DNA of 64,000 nt from Nicotiana tabacum (Eukaryota; Streptophyta; Magnoliopsida; Solanales; Solanaceae), in assembly GCF_000715075.1 (NCBI RefSeq), contig NC_134103.1, positions 72,231,519 through 72,295,518 on the forward strand, written 5' to 3'. The notes beneath the pieces are model-generated. The model was not told the DNA's origin and did no database searches. It saw only the letters and a list, made by a program, of their open reading frames with translations. The position numbers and the translations under genes were made by a program. Every line of letters begins with the position of its first letter. Within the stretch, counting starts at the first letter, position 1. Shown in pieces: positions 32,558 to 43,250 of this stretch.

Positions 32558-34937
32558 CTATAAGAACTGATAATGCCTTTGAACTGGGATCTGCCAATTC
32601 TCATGCTACCTATCTCACATTCCTTGGAATTTCTCATCAAACTTCTTGCCCTCACACTCGAAAACAGAATGGCATAGTAGAAAGGAAACACAAGCACCTA
32701 TTAGAAACTGCTAGAGCTCTTCTATTTCAATCTAAGTTGCCTACCAAGTATAGGGGGAGTGTGTTCTTACTGCAACCTATCTAGTAAACAAATTTCCATC
32801 CACAGTTCTCTCTAACAAAACTCCCTATGAAGTCTTACTTGGTCATCCTCCTACTTATAGCCATCTCAAATCTTTTGGTTGTTTAGCCAATGCTACTGTT
32901 CCTCCTCCTTCTAGAGACAAGTTTAAATCCAGAGTCATCCCCTCTGTATTTCTAGGTTATTCTTTTGGCAAGAAAGCTTACAAATTGTTACACCTGGGAA
33001 ACAAATCTGTCTTCTACTCTAGGGATGTGACTTTTGTTGAACACATCTTTCCCTCCACCTCTTCTCCTTCTGGTTTCTTCCCTTCTTCAAACACTCCCTT
33101 TTCTGATCATATTTCTTCCACTCTTGTACCTACTCCTTCCTCTTCTATTCCTTCTGATTCACCTTTCAATCTTGCTTCTTCAATATTAGCTCATTCTCCT
33201 GCTTTTGCTTCTCCTTCTCTTCCTGATTCACTTTTCATTCCTGTTCCTTCACCTCCTCCCTTGAGGAGATCTTCTAGACCTACTGTCACTCCTACTCACC
33301 TTAGGGACTATATTTGTTCTGCTGTCCCGCCTGCTCACTCATCTATTTCTTCTTCCTTCTCATCTTCACCTACATCCTTGTCTGAACCTGCCTTTTATCA
33401 TCAGGCTGTTTCTAATCCTGCTTGGCAGGAAGTCATGATAAAAGAATTTCAGGCATTAGAGGCCAATCAGACTTGGGACATAGTCCCTTTACCTTCTGGT
33501 AAAAAGGTCATTCCTTGCAAATGGGTATATAAAATCAAGCAACACTCAGATGGTAGCATTGAAAGGTATAAAGCTAGGTTGGTCATAAGGGGGGACACTC
33601 AACAGGCTGGCATTGACTACTTTGAGACCTTTTCTCCTGTAGTCAAGTTCACTACTATTAAGTGTTTGCTTGCTTTGGCTGCCAAGCATTCTTGGAATAT
33701 CTATAAACTTGATGTCAACAATGCATTTTTGCATGGGGATCTCTCTGAAGAGGTATATATGAAGATTCCTCTTGGTCTTACAGTCTCTCCCTTATCTTCT
33801 AATCCTCCACTTGTGTGTAAGCTGAAGAAGTCATTGTATGGCCTTAAATATGCATCCAGGCAATGGTTTGCCAAGTTATCTCTTGCTCTTATCTCTAGGG
33901 GTTACTCATCCAGCCTCAATGACTATTCCTTATTCACCAAATTCTCTGGCACTTCCACTGTCCTTATTGCTGTATAAGTGGATGACATTTTATTGGCTGG
34001 GAATGATGATTCTGAGATGACTTCTCTCAAAGCATTTTTGGATCAACAATTCAAGATCAAGGATTTGGGGACTGTGTATTATTTCCTAGGTCTTAAAGTG
34101 TCTCACCTGCCTCATGGTCTACTTGTCAATCAACACAAATACCTTAAAGAGCTTCTATCAGAATTTCATTGTTCTTCTGCTTCACCTGTGATGACACCCT
34201 TTGAATTGTCTATTAAGCTCACCTCCACTTCTGGGGATGTTTTGGTTGATCCTTCTCCATACAGAAGGCTCATAGGCAAGCTAATTATTTTGCAGTATAC
34301 TAGGCCTGACATATCCTTCTCAGTTCAGCACCTCAGTCAGTTCCTTAATGCTCCCAGAACTGCTCACATGCATGCTGCTCTTCATGTCCTTAGATACTTG
34401 GTCAAAGACCCTGCCAGAGGCATTCTTTTTAACAGAAATAAGAATTTCTCACTTCAGGCATTCTCAGATTCTGTTTGGGCAGGCTGCCCATCTTCTAGAA
34501 AATCTATTAGTGGCTACTTTTTCCCTCTTGGGGGCATCCCTATTTGTTGGAAATCTAAGAAATAACCCACAGTCTCATTGTCATCTGCAGAGGCTGAGTA
34601 CAGGGCTTTTGCGGAAGACTATGGCTGAAGCTTGGCTAGTGAGACTTTTTGTCTGACTTGGGTCTTACCATTTCTGTTCCTATTCCTCTTCATTATGATA
34701 ATAAATCTGATACCAGCATTGCCAAGAACCCTGTATCTCATGAGAGGACCAAGCATATTAAGCTTGATTGTCATTTTGTTAGGGAAAAACTTTTTTGTGG
34801 CCTCATTTCTTTGCACTATATTCCTACTCAATCTCAACTTACTGACATTTTCACTAAATCACTCACTAGTATTCAACATCAACATCTTCTCTGCAAGCTG
34901 GGTGTTTTGTCACCCTCCAGCTTGGGGGGGGGGAGGG
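32558..34937 (+). pseudogene. Copia-1 integrase end, RT and RNase H
   Basis: Integrase resumes with the 88-bp overlap and continues with [19 protein letters not shown] near 32665. The 32985-33977 frame is a Ser/Pro-rich hinge followed by RT ([46 protein letters not shown]). At the catalytic motif the Tyr codon is TAA (33976), giving AV-stop-VDDILLA. RNase H follows (DSVWAGCPSSRKSISGY near 34467), with a TAA at 34563 and frameshifts, to about 34915. Confidence 0.8.
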
Positions 34938-35094
34938 TGTTGGAGTAGATGGACCAAATATCTCAGGCCCAATAGAAACAGCTTCAGGCCCACCCGGCTG
35001 ATACAAAAACACATGCCTTGTAAACTTATTGTATAGATAGCCATTTTTTATTACATAGCCATTACTTAATATTTGCTAAGTATAAATAGATAAT
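34938..35094 (+). repeat. Copia-1 3' LTR, left part
   Basis: The G-rich purine tract (34923-34937) leads into TGTTGGAGTAGATGG. The LTR is interrupted at 35094 by the chromovirus and resumes at 46166. The last five bases, ATAAT, are one copy of the target duplication. Confidence 0.75.
35090..35094. other. Target site duplication ATAAT, left
   Basis: ATAAT directly before the 5' LTR matches ATAAT directly after the 3' LTR (46161-46165). This sets the chromovirus boundaries and shows a normal integration. Confidence 0.9.
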
Positions 35095-35786
35095 TGTAAC
35101 GACCCGACCGGTCGTTTTGAGTATAATAATCCCATTCCCCTATTTTTTGCTTAATTTATGCTTTATAGATGTTTTATGACTTACCGGATTAGTGGGTTCG
35201 GGGCCGGAAGGAATTCAGAGTGAAATGAGACACTTAGTCTCATAATTAAAAATTTAAGTGAGAAAAGTGAACCGGATATGGACCTATATGTAAACGACCT
35301 CAGATTTGAATTTTGATGATTCCAATAGCTCTGTATAGTGATTTTGGGCTTTGGAACGTGTCCGGAATATTATTTGGAGGTCCGTAGTGGAATTAGGCTT
35401 GAAATGCCGAAAGTTGAATTTTGAGAAGTTTGACCGAGGGGTTGACTTTTTGAATCCGATTCTGGAAATTGGAATAGCTCCGTTATGTCGTTTATGACTT
35501 GTGTGCAAAATTTGAGGCCAATCAGACATGAATTGATAGGTTCCGGAGTCGTTTGTAGAAACTAGAAATTTCAAAGTTCATTAGGCTTGAATTGGGGTGT
35601 AATTCATGGTTTTAGCATTGTTTGAGGTGATTTGAGGGTTCGACTAAGTCCGTATGATGTTTTAGGACTTGTTGGTATATTTGGTTGAGGTCCCGAGGGG
35701 CTCGGGTGAGTTTTGGATGGTTAACGAATCATTTTTGGCCTTGGTGAGATTGCTGATATCTCCTGTTGCGTTTTTCTGATTTTCTC

Positions 35787-36255
35787 TTTCGCATTCGCGA
35801 GTGGGCCCTCGCGTTCGTGAAGAGTGTTTTCTGAGTGTGAGGTTTTGTTCTTCGCATCCGCGAAGGGGAGGACGCGAATGCGAAGGTATGTATGTATGTG
35901 CATTGCGAACGCGTGAGAGGTGTCGCGTTCGCGAAAAGGAGTGAGGCTATTGGGGACCCCCGGGTCCTTGTTCTATGCGTTTGTAAGGTGACGGTCGCAT
36001 TCGCAAAAAGGAGTGAGGCAATTGGGGACCCCAGGGTCCTTGTTCTATGTGTTCACGAGGTGGCGGTCGCGTTCGCGTTCGCGAAGGTCAGAGCTGGTAA
36101 AGCTTCGCGTTCGCGAAGCCGTGGTCGCGTTCGCGAAGGGTAAGATTTGCAAAGCTTCGCGTTCGCGAAGCCACAGTCGCATTCGCGAAGGGTTAAATTT
36201 GTGGGCAGTAGAGTTGTGCTTCGCGAACGCGAGGGACCTGTCGCGTTCGCAAAGA
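35787..36255. repeat. TTCGCG(TT)CGCGAA palindrome array in the chromovirus 5' LTR
   Basis: Many copies of CTTCGCGTTCGCGAAG or its inverse with AA in the centre, at irregular spacing, some decayed to TTCGCATTCGCGAA. Units read the same on both strands apart from the centre. The equivalent array in the 3' LTR is 43951-44340. Confidence 0.88.
35941..36084 (+). repeat. 72-bp tandem duplication in the chromovirus 5' LTR
   Basis: A block starting GTGAGGCTATTGGGGACC at 35941 recurs at 36013 with a few changes. The 3' LTR has it once (near 44106). Confidence 0.8.
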
Positions 36256-36283
36256 AGAGAGGTCTGGACAGAGAGTTTAAGTT

Positions 36284-36312
36284 CTGAAAATGGGACTTCG
36301 TCCCATTTTCAG
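36284..36312. other. Perfect 13-bp-stem hairpin in the chromovirus 5' LTR
   Basis: CTGAAAATGGGAC, loop TTC, GTCCCATTTTCAG. In the 3' LTR (44371-44399) one stem base differs. The minus-strand LTR at the right edge keeps a GGGACTTCATCCC-like remnant near 63255-63275. Confidence 0.8.
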
Positions 36313-37254
36313 TTTTTGACGAATTTGAGCTCGGGAAGAGGCGGTTTTCGGGAGTTTTTTAAGGAAAACAATGGGGTAGGTATTCTTAACTCAATATTTG
36401 TTAAATTACCCGAATCCATGGTTGTTTTTATCATTTAAATTGGTGAATTATGTTGGAAAAGTTTGAAAACCCTCTTAGTTTAAATTGAAGATTTGAGAGT
36501 CGAGTTGGGGTCGGATTTTGATAAAATTGGTATGGTTAGATTCGTGGTTGAATGGGCTTTCGGATTTTTTTAACTTTTGTCGAGTTCCGAAATATGGGCC
36601 CCACAGGTGATTTTTTTAAGCTAAAATTAGGATTTTTATGGGAAATTAGCATTTTCTTATGGAGTTAATTTCAATAAATTTTATTGACTGAAACGAATTA
36701 TTTGTGACTAGATTCGAGGCATTCAGAGGCCGATTTGCGAGGCAAAGGCTTAGCAGGGTAAAGAATTTCAAGCTCTGAGGCAAGTAACAGTTTTAAATCT
36801 GGTCCTGAGGTTATGAAACCCCGGAAATTTTTGTCATATGATTATTTTGGAGGTGACGCACATGCTAGGTGATGGGTGTGTGGGCGTGCACCGAGGGAAT
36901 TGTGACTTGGTCCGTCCCGTGAAACTGTAAAGTTGAATAATTTGTTGTTAGCTATATGCTCTCTATGTGTTGAAGAAATTTGACTACAAATCATGTTAGA
37001 AATCATGGTTAGGCTATGTGATAGTACTGTTGGGACCTACAGAGGGCACGTACTTATTGAATTAATTGCTAATTATTATATTGTGCTCAGTCATGAATTT
37101 ACTTGCGTATCATACCTCAATCTTTCTTGATATTTGTCGATGCATTGTGTTATCTTTGTTTGGGCTGATCTTTGTGATTTCTGAGAGCCCGAGAGACTAG
37201 AAAGGTTGAGGACTGAGTAAGGCCGAGGGCCTGTCGGTGAGTTAAGGATATTAT

Positions 37255-37325
37255 GGCACGTGAGTTGTCCGTGCAGGATATTATAGCACGTGAGTTATCC
37301 GTACATCACGTGAGTTGTCCGTGCA
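37255..37325 (+). repeat. GCACGTGAGTTGTCCGTGC repeats (G-box core) in the 5' LTR
   Basis: Three close units with CACGTG, the G-box core bound by plant bZIP/bHLH factors. The 3' LTR equivalent is 45329-45402, where the first unit has decayed. The TF-binding role is inferred from the hexamer alone. Confidence 0.65.
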
Positions 37326-38090
37326 GATTATGACGCTTGGGTTGTAGGAGCCCCTCCGGAGTCTGTATACCCTCAGTGAGCGCGAGTACCTATTGAGTGT
37401 GAGTGCTGAGGGCTGAGAGCCGAGTGATGAGTTGAGTGACTGTTGCCTGGGAGGCTGTACTTGCTTTGTATTTGTTATTGCACTTGATTGCTATCTGTCA
37501 TTGTACTGAAATTTTTGAAAGATTTTATATCCGGACTACATGAAATTGAACTGTATAAAAATTGATTTGACTTAAACTACCGGAATTGAAAGCATGTCTA
37601 TTCTTTGCTGGAATTACTAAAAGTGAACTGTAACTGTGTAGCTCGTCATTATCTTCAGTTCCTTAGTTATTATTGTTACTTGCTGAGTTGGTTGTACTCA
37701 TACTACAACCCTGCACTTCGTGTGCAGATCCAGGTATTCCCGGACATAGCGGGTGTTGATCATTTTGCACAGTTGATTTTCAGGAGATTCAGACGTAGCT
37801 ACCGTGTTTTGCAGACCTTGTTTCTCTTTCCCTATCTCCTTGTTTACTGTATTTTGGTCTTAGACTATTATAGACCTTATGTTCCAGATTTGTACCCATA
37901 TTAGATGCTCATGTACTCAGTGAAACCAGGTTTTGGGGAGTATTCGTGTCAATATTTATGAGATTTTGTATTGTATTAAATTATTGTATTTTCAAACTTA
38001 AGAGAAATTGTGGTTTATCGAGATTTTTGGCTAGCCTAGTATCGAGATAGGCGCCATCACGACAGGTTGGGATTTTCGGTCGTGACAAGC

Positions 38091-38103
38091 TGGTATCAGA
38101 GCC
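38091..38103 (+). promoter_or_regulatory. Primer-binding site of the chromovirus (initiator Met tRNA type)
   Basis: TGGTATCAGAGCC lies three bases after the 5' LTR. This is the standard primer site of many plant retrotransposons, complementary to the 3' end of initiator Met tRNA. Confidence 0.85.
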
Positions 38104-38286
38104 TAGGTTACATAGGTCTTACGAGTCATGAGCAGGTTTAGTAGAGTCTTGCGGATCGGTACGGAGACATCTGTACTTATCTTCGAGGGGCTGCGGAACC
38201 TTTGGGAAAATTTCACTTTCTTGTATTCTATCGTGCAAATTTGTTGATTCTGGAAACTAAATTTCTGCTATTCTATTCTCTCACAG

Positions 38287-39605
38287 ATGGTGAGGACACG
38301 TACTACCCGATTAGACGGTCAGCCACCAGTGCCACCAGTTAGGGCCTCGAGAGGTCGAGGCCGGGGCCGAGGTAGAGGTCGAGGTGTAGCTTGTACCACA
38401 GTTGGACCAGCACATGTAGTACCACTAGTTGCTCCAGCTCAGGAGTAGATTCCGGATATAGCTGAGCCGACAGGATCAGCTTAGGCACCAGCTGTGCCCA
38501 TTGAGATTCTAGGCCTTTAGGAGACTTTGGCCAAGATATTGGCAGCTTGCACTGGTCTTGCTCAGGTAGTTTCGGCTCAGGCCGCACCTACCGCTTCTCA
38601 GGCTGGGGGAGGTACTCATACCCCCGTTGCCCGTACTCCAGACTAGGTAGTACAGGGACTTCAGATACCGGGGGCACTACCAGCTCAGCCGGTTGCAGCT
38701 GCTCAGGCCCCGGTAGTTCCTATTATGGCAGATGATGAGCAGAGGAGACTTGAGAGATTTGAGAGGCTTCGACCTCCACCATTTAGCGGTACTGAGTCAG
38801 AGGATGCCCAGGGTTTTCTGGATAAGTGTCAGTGGATGCTTCGGACAACGGGTATTCTAGAGACCACTGGGGTCTCATTCACTACTTTTTAGTTTTCTTA
38901 GGCTGCCTTCATATGGTGAGAGTCTTACGAGAGGTGTAGGCCGGTCGGTAAAGCACCCCTTACCCGGCAGAAGTTCTCCGGTCTATTCCTGGAGAAGTTC
39001 GTGCCTCAGTCCTGCAGAGAGGAGCTCTGTAGGCTGTTTGAGCAGCTTTGTCAGGGTAATATGTCCGTGACACAATATGAGATGAGATTTTCAGAATTTG
39101 CCCATCATGCTATCTGGTTGATTCCCATAGACAGGGAAAGGATCAGGAGATTCATAGATGGCCTCACTTTTCAGCTCCAATTACTCATGACTAGAGAGAG
39201 AGTGTCCAATGCTACTTTCGATGAGGTTTTCGACATTGCTCGTTAGATTGAGATGGTTCGTAGCCAGGAGCAGGTTGAGAAGGAGGCTAAGAGGCCTCGT
39301 GGTTCCGGTGATTTCAACGGTGCTCCTTCAGGGGGTCAGTTTTACCGCGGTAGGGGCCGTTCTTACAGACACGCTCAGGCGGGTCGTCCAGCTCATCGTG
39401 GTGTATCAGCTAGCCACGGTTCTTACAGTGCTTACTCAGGCCAGTCTCCATTCAGTGCACTTCCAGTGCAGAGTTCTCACTGCCTCGTCTGCTCAGGCTT
39501 CTACAGGTAATTCTTCGAGTTATTAGGAGCAGCAGTTCCATCAGAGGAGGGGTTGTTTCGAGTGCAGAGAATTGGGTCATTTCAAGAGAGATTGTCCTAG
39601 GCCAT
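38287..39605 (+). pseudogene. Chromovirus gag
   Basis: ATG at 38287 starts MVRTRTTRLDG, followed by a Gly/Arg repeat. One frame runs to about 39510 with stops at 38446, 38482, 38518, 38644, 38890, 38899, near 38915, and 39244. The Gag core is KFSGLFLEKFVPQSCREELC near 38975-39025. After a frameshift, CFECRELGHFKRDC at 39554-39595 is an intact CCHC knuckle. Most stops are TAG at a position where the family has Gln, consistent with CAG to TAG change. Confidence 0.78.
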
Positions 39606-39719
39606 TGAGTGGGGTTCCACAATAGAGTTCTCGATGAACGGCACCAGCTCCAGCAGTTATATCACCCGCCCAGCCAGCTCGGGGTGGGGCTCAGGCTGCT
39701 AGGGGTCGCCCAAGAGGGG

Positions 39720-40037
39720 GAGTCCGATCAGGTGGTGGGCATGCTCGATTCTATGCTTTTCCTGCCAGGCCAGATGCTGTTGCCTTCAGATGCAGTGATC
39801 ACATGTATTGTTTCAGTGTGCCACAGGGAGGCTTTTATATTATTTGACCCTGGTTCCACTTATTCATATATATCATCGTATTTTGCTCATTATCTGGATA
39901 TGGCCTGTAAGTCCTTAGTTTTACCTGTTTGTGTATCTACACCGGTGGGCGATATTATTACTGTGGACCGTGTGTATCGGTCGTGTGTGGTGACTATTAG
40001 GAAATTGGAGACTAAACTATTTACTTGGTATGGTTGA
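39720..40037 (+). pseudogene. Chromovirus protease
   Basis: The retropepsin motif LFDPGSTYSYIS at about 39840-39875 is intact (D-P-G-S), followed by a hydrophobic core strand and LDMACKSLVLPVCVSTPVGD. The frame shifts at about 40035 into the next segment, [11 protein letters not shown], which belongs to the same domain. Confidence 0.72.
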
Positions 40038-41091
40038 TTTCGATGTAATCCTGGGTATGGATTGGTTGTCTCCATGTTATGCTATTCTAGACTGTCACAC
40101 AAAAATAGTGACATTGACGATGCCAGGGTTGCCAAAGGTTGAATGGAGAGGTTCTCTAGATTTTGTTCCTAGCAGGGTAATTTCTTATTTGAAGGCCCAA
40201 CATATGGTTGAAAAGGGATGTCTGTCATATTTGGCTTTTGTGAGAGATGTTGATATTGATACTCCTATTATTGATTCATTACCGGTCATGCGAGATTTTT
40301 CGGATGTATTTCCTGCAGACATGCCGGATATACCACCCGACAGGGATATTGATTTCGGTATTGACTTGGTACAGGGAACTCAGCCTATTTCTATTCCTCC
40401 GTATCATATGGCACCAGCCGAGTTAAAAGAATTAAAAGAGCAACTTCAGGAACTCTTTGAAAAGGGGTTTATTAGGCCTAGTGAGTCACCTTGGGGTGCA
40501 CCGGTTCTGTTTGTGAAAAAGAAAGATGGTACTATGCGGATGTGCATTGACTATAGGCAGTTGAACAAAGTGACGATCAAGAATAAATATCCTTTGCCGT
40601 ATATTGATGACTTATTTGACCAGCTTCAGGGAGCGATGGTGTTCTCAAAAATTGATTTGAGATCTAGGTATCACCAGTTAAAAATTCGGGATTCAGATAT
40701 TCTGAAGACGACATTCAGAACTCGGTATGACCACTATGAATTTCTTGTGATGTCTTCTGGGCTAACCAATGCCCCAACAACATTTATACATTTGATGAAT
40801 AGTGTATTTTAGCCATATCTTGATTTATTTGTTGTAGTATTTATTGATGATATTCTGGTGTACTCATGTAGTCATGGGGAGCATACACAACACTTAGATA
40901 TTGTATTACAGAGGCAGAGAGATGAGAAACTTTATGCCAAATTCTCTAAGTGTGAGTTCTGCCTTAGTTCGGTGGCATTCTTGGGACATATAGTGTCCAA
41001 TGAAGGAATTAAGGTGGATCAGAAGAAAATATAGGCAGTTCAGAATTGGCCCAGACCATCCTCAGTTACTGAGATTCGGAGTTTTCTCGGC
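40038..41091 (+). pseudogene. Chromovirus reverse transcriptase
   Basis: [17 protein letters not shown] near 40310, [20 protein letters not shown] near 40487, [18 protein letters not shown] near 40547, [14 protein letters not shown] near 40645, the catalytic FIDDILVYS near 40840, and the thumb to [15 protein letters not shown]. Stops at 40810 and 41032 (both TAG for Gln). Catalytic Asp residues are kept. Confidence 0.85.
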
Positions 41092-41640
41092 TTGGCCGGT
41101 TATTATCGTCGTTTCGTGGAGGGTTTCTCGTCTATTGCATCACCTATGACTAAATTGACCCTGAAAGGTGCTCCGTTCAGGTGGTCGGATGAATATGAAG
41201 AGAGCTTTCAGAAGCTCAAGACAACTTTAACTACAGCCCCAGTATTGGTGTTGCTTACAGGTTCAGAGTCTCATACTGTGTATTGTGACGCGTCGCGTAT
41301 TGGTCTCGGCGCAATGCTGATGCTAGACGGTAGGGTGATTGCCTATGCGTCCAGACAGTTAAAGGTACATGAGAAGAATTATCCAGTCCACGATCTTGAG
41401 TTAGCAACTATTATTCATGCCTTGAAAATTTTGCGGCATTACTTGTATGGTGTCCAGTGTGAGGTATATACCGATCATCGGAGCCTACAACATTTGTTTA
41501 AACTGAAGGATCTTAACTTGCGGCAGTGAAGGTGGTTGGAGTTGCTTAAGGATTATGATATCACCATTCTCTATCATCCCGAAAAGGCCAATGTGGTGGC
41601 CGATGCCTTGAGTCATAAGGCGTAGAGTTTGGGCAGCTTA
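41092..41640 (+). pseudogene. Chromovirus RNase H
   Basis: [15 protein letters not shown] near 41280, [21 protein letters not shown] near 41338, [11 protein letters not shown] near 41470, then TGA at about 41527 (Arg to stop), and [13 protein letters not shown] near 41590. The acidic residues expected in RNase H are present. Confidence 0.8.
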
Positions 41641-41929
41641 GCATACTTACCGGTAGCAGAGAGGCCTTTAGCCTTGGATGTTCAGGCCTTGGCTTATTAG
41701 TTTGTTAGATTGCATGTTTCCGAGCCGAATCGAGTTTTGGCCTGTGTGGTTTCTCGGTCTTCTTTATATGATCGCATCAGATAGCGCCAGTATGATGATC
41801 CATATCTGCTTGTCCTTAAGGACACGGTTCAGCACGGTGATGCCAAGGAAGTCACTATTGGAGACGACGGTGTATTACGGATGCAGGGCATGCTATGTGT
41901 GCCTAATGTAGATGGTTTGTGTGAGCTGA

Positions 41930-42740
41930 TTCTCCAGGAAGCTCACAGTTCGCGGTACTCTATTCATCCATGCGCCGCGAAGATGTATCAGGATTTGAGA
42001 CAACACTGTTGGTGGAGGAGGATGAAGAAAGATATAGCTGGGTTGTATATCGCTATTTAAATTGTCAACAGGTAAAGTATGAGCATCAGAGACCGGGCGG
42101 ATTACTACAGAGACTTGAAATTTCGGAGTGGAAGTGGGAGCGTATTACCATGGATTTCGTAGTTGGACTCCCATGGACTTTGAGAAATTTTAATGTTGTT
42201 TGGGTGATAGTAGATCGGTTGACCAAATCTGCGCATTTTATTCCAGTCGGTACTAATTATTCTTCAGAGCGGTTGGCTGGGATTTATATTCGCGAGATTG
42301 TTCGCCTACATGGTGTGCCGGTGTCTATTATTTCAGATTGGGGTACGCAGTTTGCCTCAAAGTTTTGGAGGGCAGTGCAACAAGAATTGGGCACACAGGT
42401 TTAGTTGAGTACAACATTTCACCCTCAGACGGACGGACAGTCCGAGCGCACTATTCAGATATTGGAGGATATGCTACGCGCTTGTGTCATTGATTTTGGG
42501 GGTTCTTGGGATCAATTTCTGCCACTCGCGGAGTTTGCTTACAATAATAGCTACCAGTCAAGCATTCAGATGGCTCCATATGAAGTTTTATATGGGAGAT
42601 GGTGCCAATATCCGGTGGGTTGGTTTGAGCTGGGTGAGGTTAGGCTATTGGGTACTGACTTGGTTGAGGATGCTTTAGAGAAGGTCAAAGTGATTCTGGA
42701 ACGGCTTCGCACGGCACAGTCTAGGTAGAAGTGTTATGCC
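41930..42740 (+). pseudogene. Chromovirus integrase
   Basis: The N-terminal zinc finger is frameshifted, and its first Cys appears to be Tyr (RYLNCQQ instead of a C-L-N-C form, near 42045). Core: MDFVVGLP near 42150 (first Asp), SDWGTQFAS near 42340 (second Asp kept, the usual Arg changed to Trp), DGQSERTIQ near 42430 (Glu kept). A TAG near 42402 and one near 42726 interrupt it. Integration enzyme, dead. Confidence 0.8.
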
Positions 42741-42767
42741 GACAGGAAGGTTTGTGATGTTGTTCAC

Positions 42768-43250
42768 ATGGTGGGGGAGAAGGTTATGCTCAAGATTTCA
42801 CCCATGAAGGGTGTGTTGAGGTTCGGAAAGAAGGGCAAGTTGAACCCTCGGTATATTGGGCCTTTCGAGATACTTAAGAAAATTGGAGAGGTGGCTTATG
42901 AACTTGCTTTGCCACCTAGTTTATCAGGTGTTCATCCAGTGTTCCATGTATTCATGCTCCGAAAGTATGTCGGGGATTCGTCTCATATTATGGATTTCAG
43001 TATAGTACAACTGGACGGTAATTTGACTTATGACGTGGAACCGGTGGCTATTTTAGACCGGCAGGTTAGAAAGATGAGGTCAAAGAGCATAACATCAGTG
43101 AAGGTGCAGTGGAGAGGCCAGCCAGCCGGAGAAGCTACTTGGGAGATTGAGCAGGAGAAGCGGAGAAAATATCTACACTTATTTGAGACTCCAGGTATTG
43201 TTCTGAACCCGTTTGAGGACGAACGTTTGTTTAAGAGGAGAAGAATGTAA
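42768..43250 (+). pseudogene. Chromovirus integrase C-terminus with chromodomain
   Basis: [20 protein letters not shown] near 42860 and [16 protein letters not shown] near 42930 are the typical C-terminal segment. [20 protein letters not shown] (about 43085-43145) is a chromodomain of the Tekay/Del type, with the aromatic cage largely reduced, as usual in that branch. The chromodomain would direct integration to methylated chromatin. This last 160-codon frame is uninterrupted and ends at the purine tract. Confidence 0.8.
43233..43245 (+). promoter_or_regulatory. Polypurine tract of the chromovirus
   Basis: AAGAGGAGAAGAA ends where the 3' LTR begins. It is preceded by a GAGGACGAACG phrase like those beside other elements in this window. 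Confidence 0.75.

Larger units (their letters stand above)
35095..38087 (+). repeat. 5' LTR of the chromovirus
   Basis: Starts TGTAACGACC, ends GTCGTGACA. Contains the CTTCGCG/CGCGAAG palindrome array (35787-36255), a 72-bp tandem duplication (35941-36084), a hairpin at 36284-36312 and CACGTG-containing repeats at 37255-37325. The 3' LTR copy is shorter, mostly because it lacks the 72-bp duplication. The open frames across the array come from the repeat and are not genes. Confidence 0.9.

Noticed and set aside
35892..36438. Open frames across the TTCGCG array as possible genes (also 44085-44525)
   Set aside because: They arise because the repeat lacks stops in some frames; the peptide is a direct reading of the palindromes and changes with unit number between LTRs.
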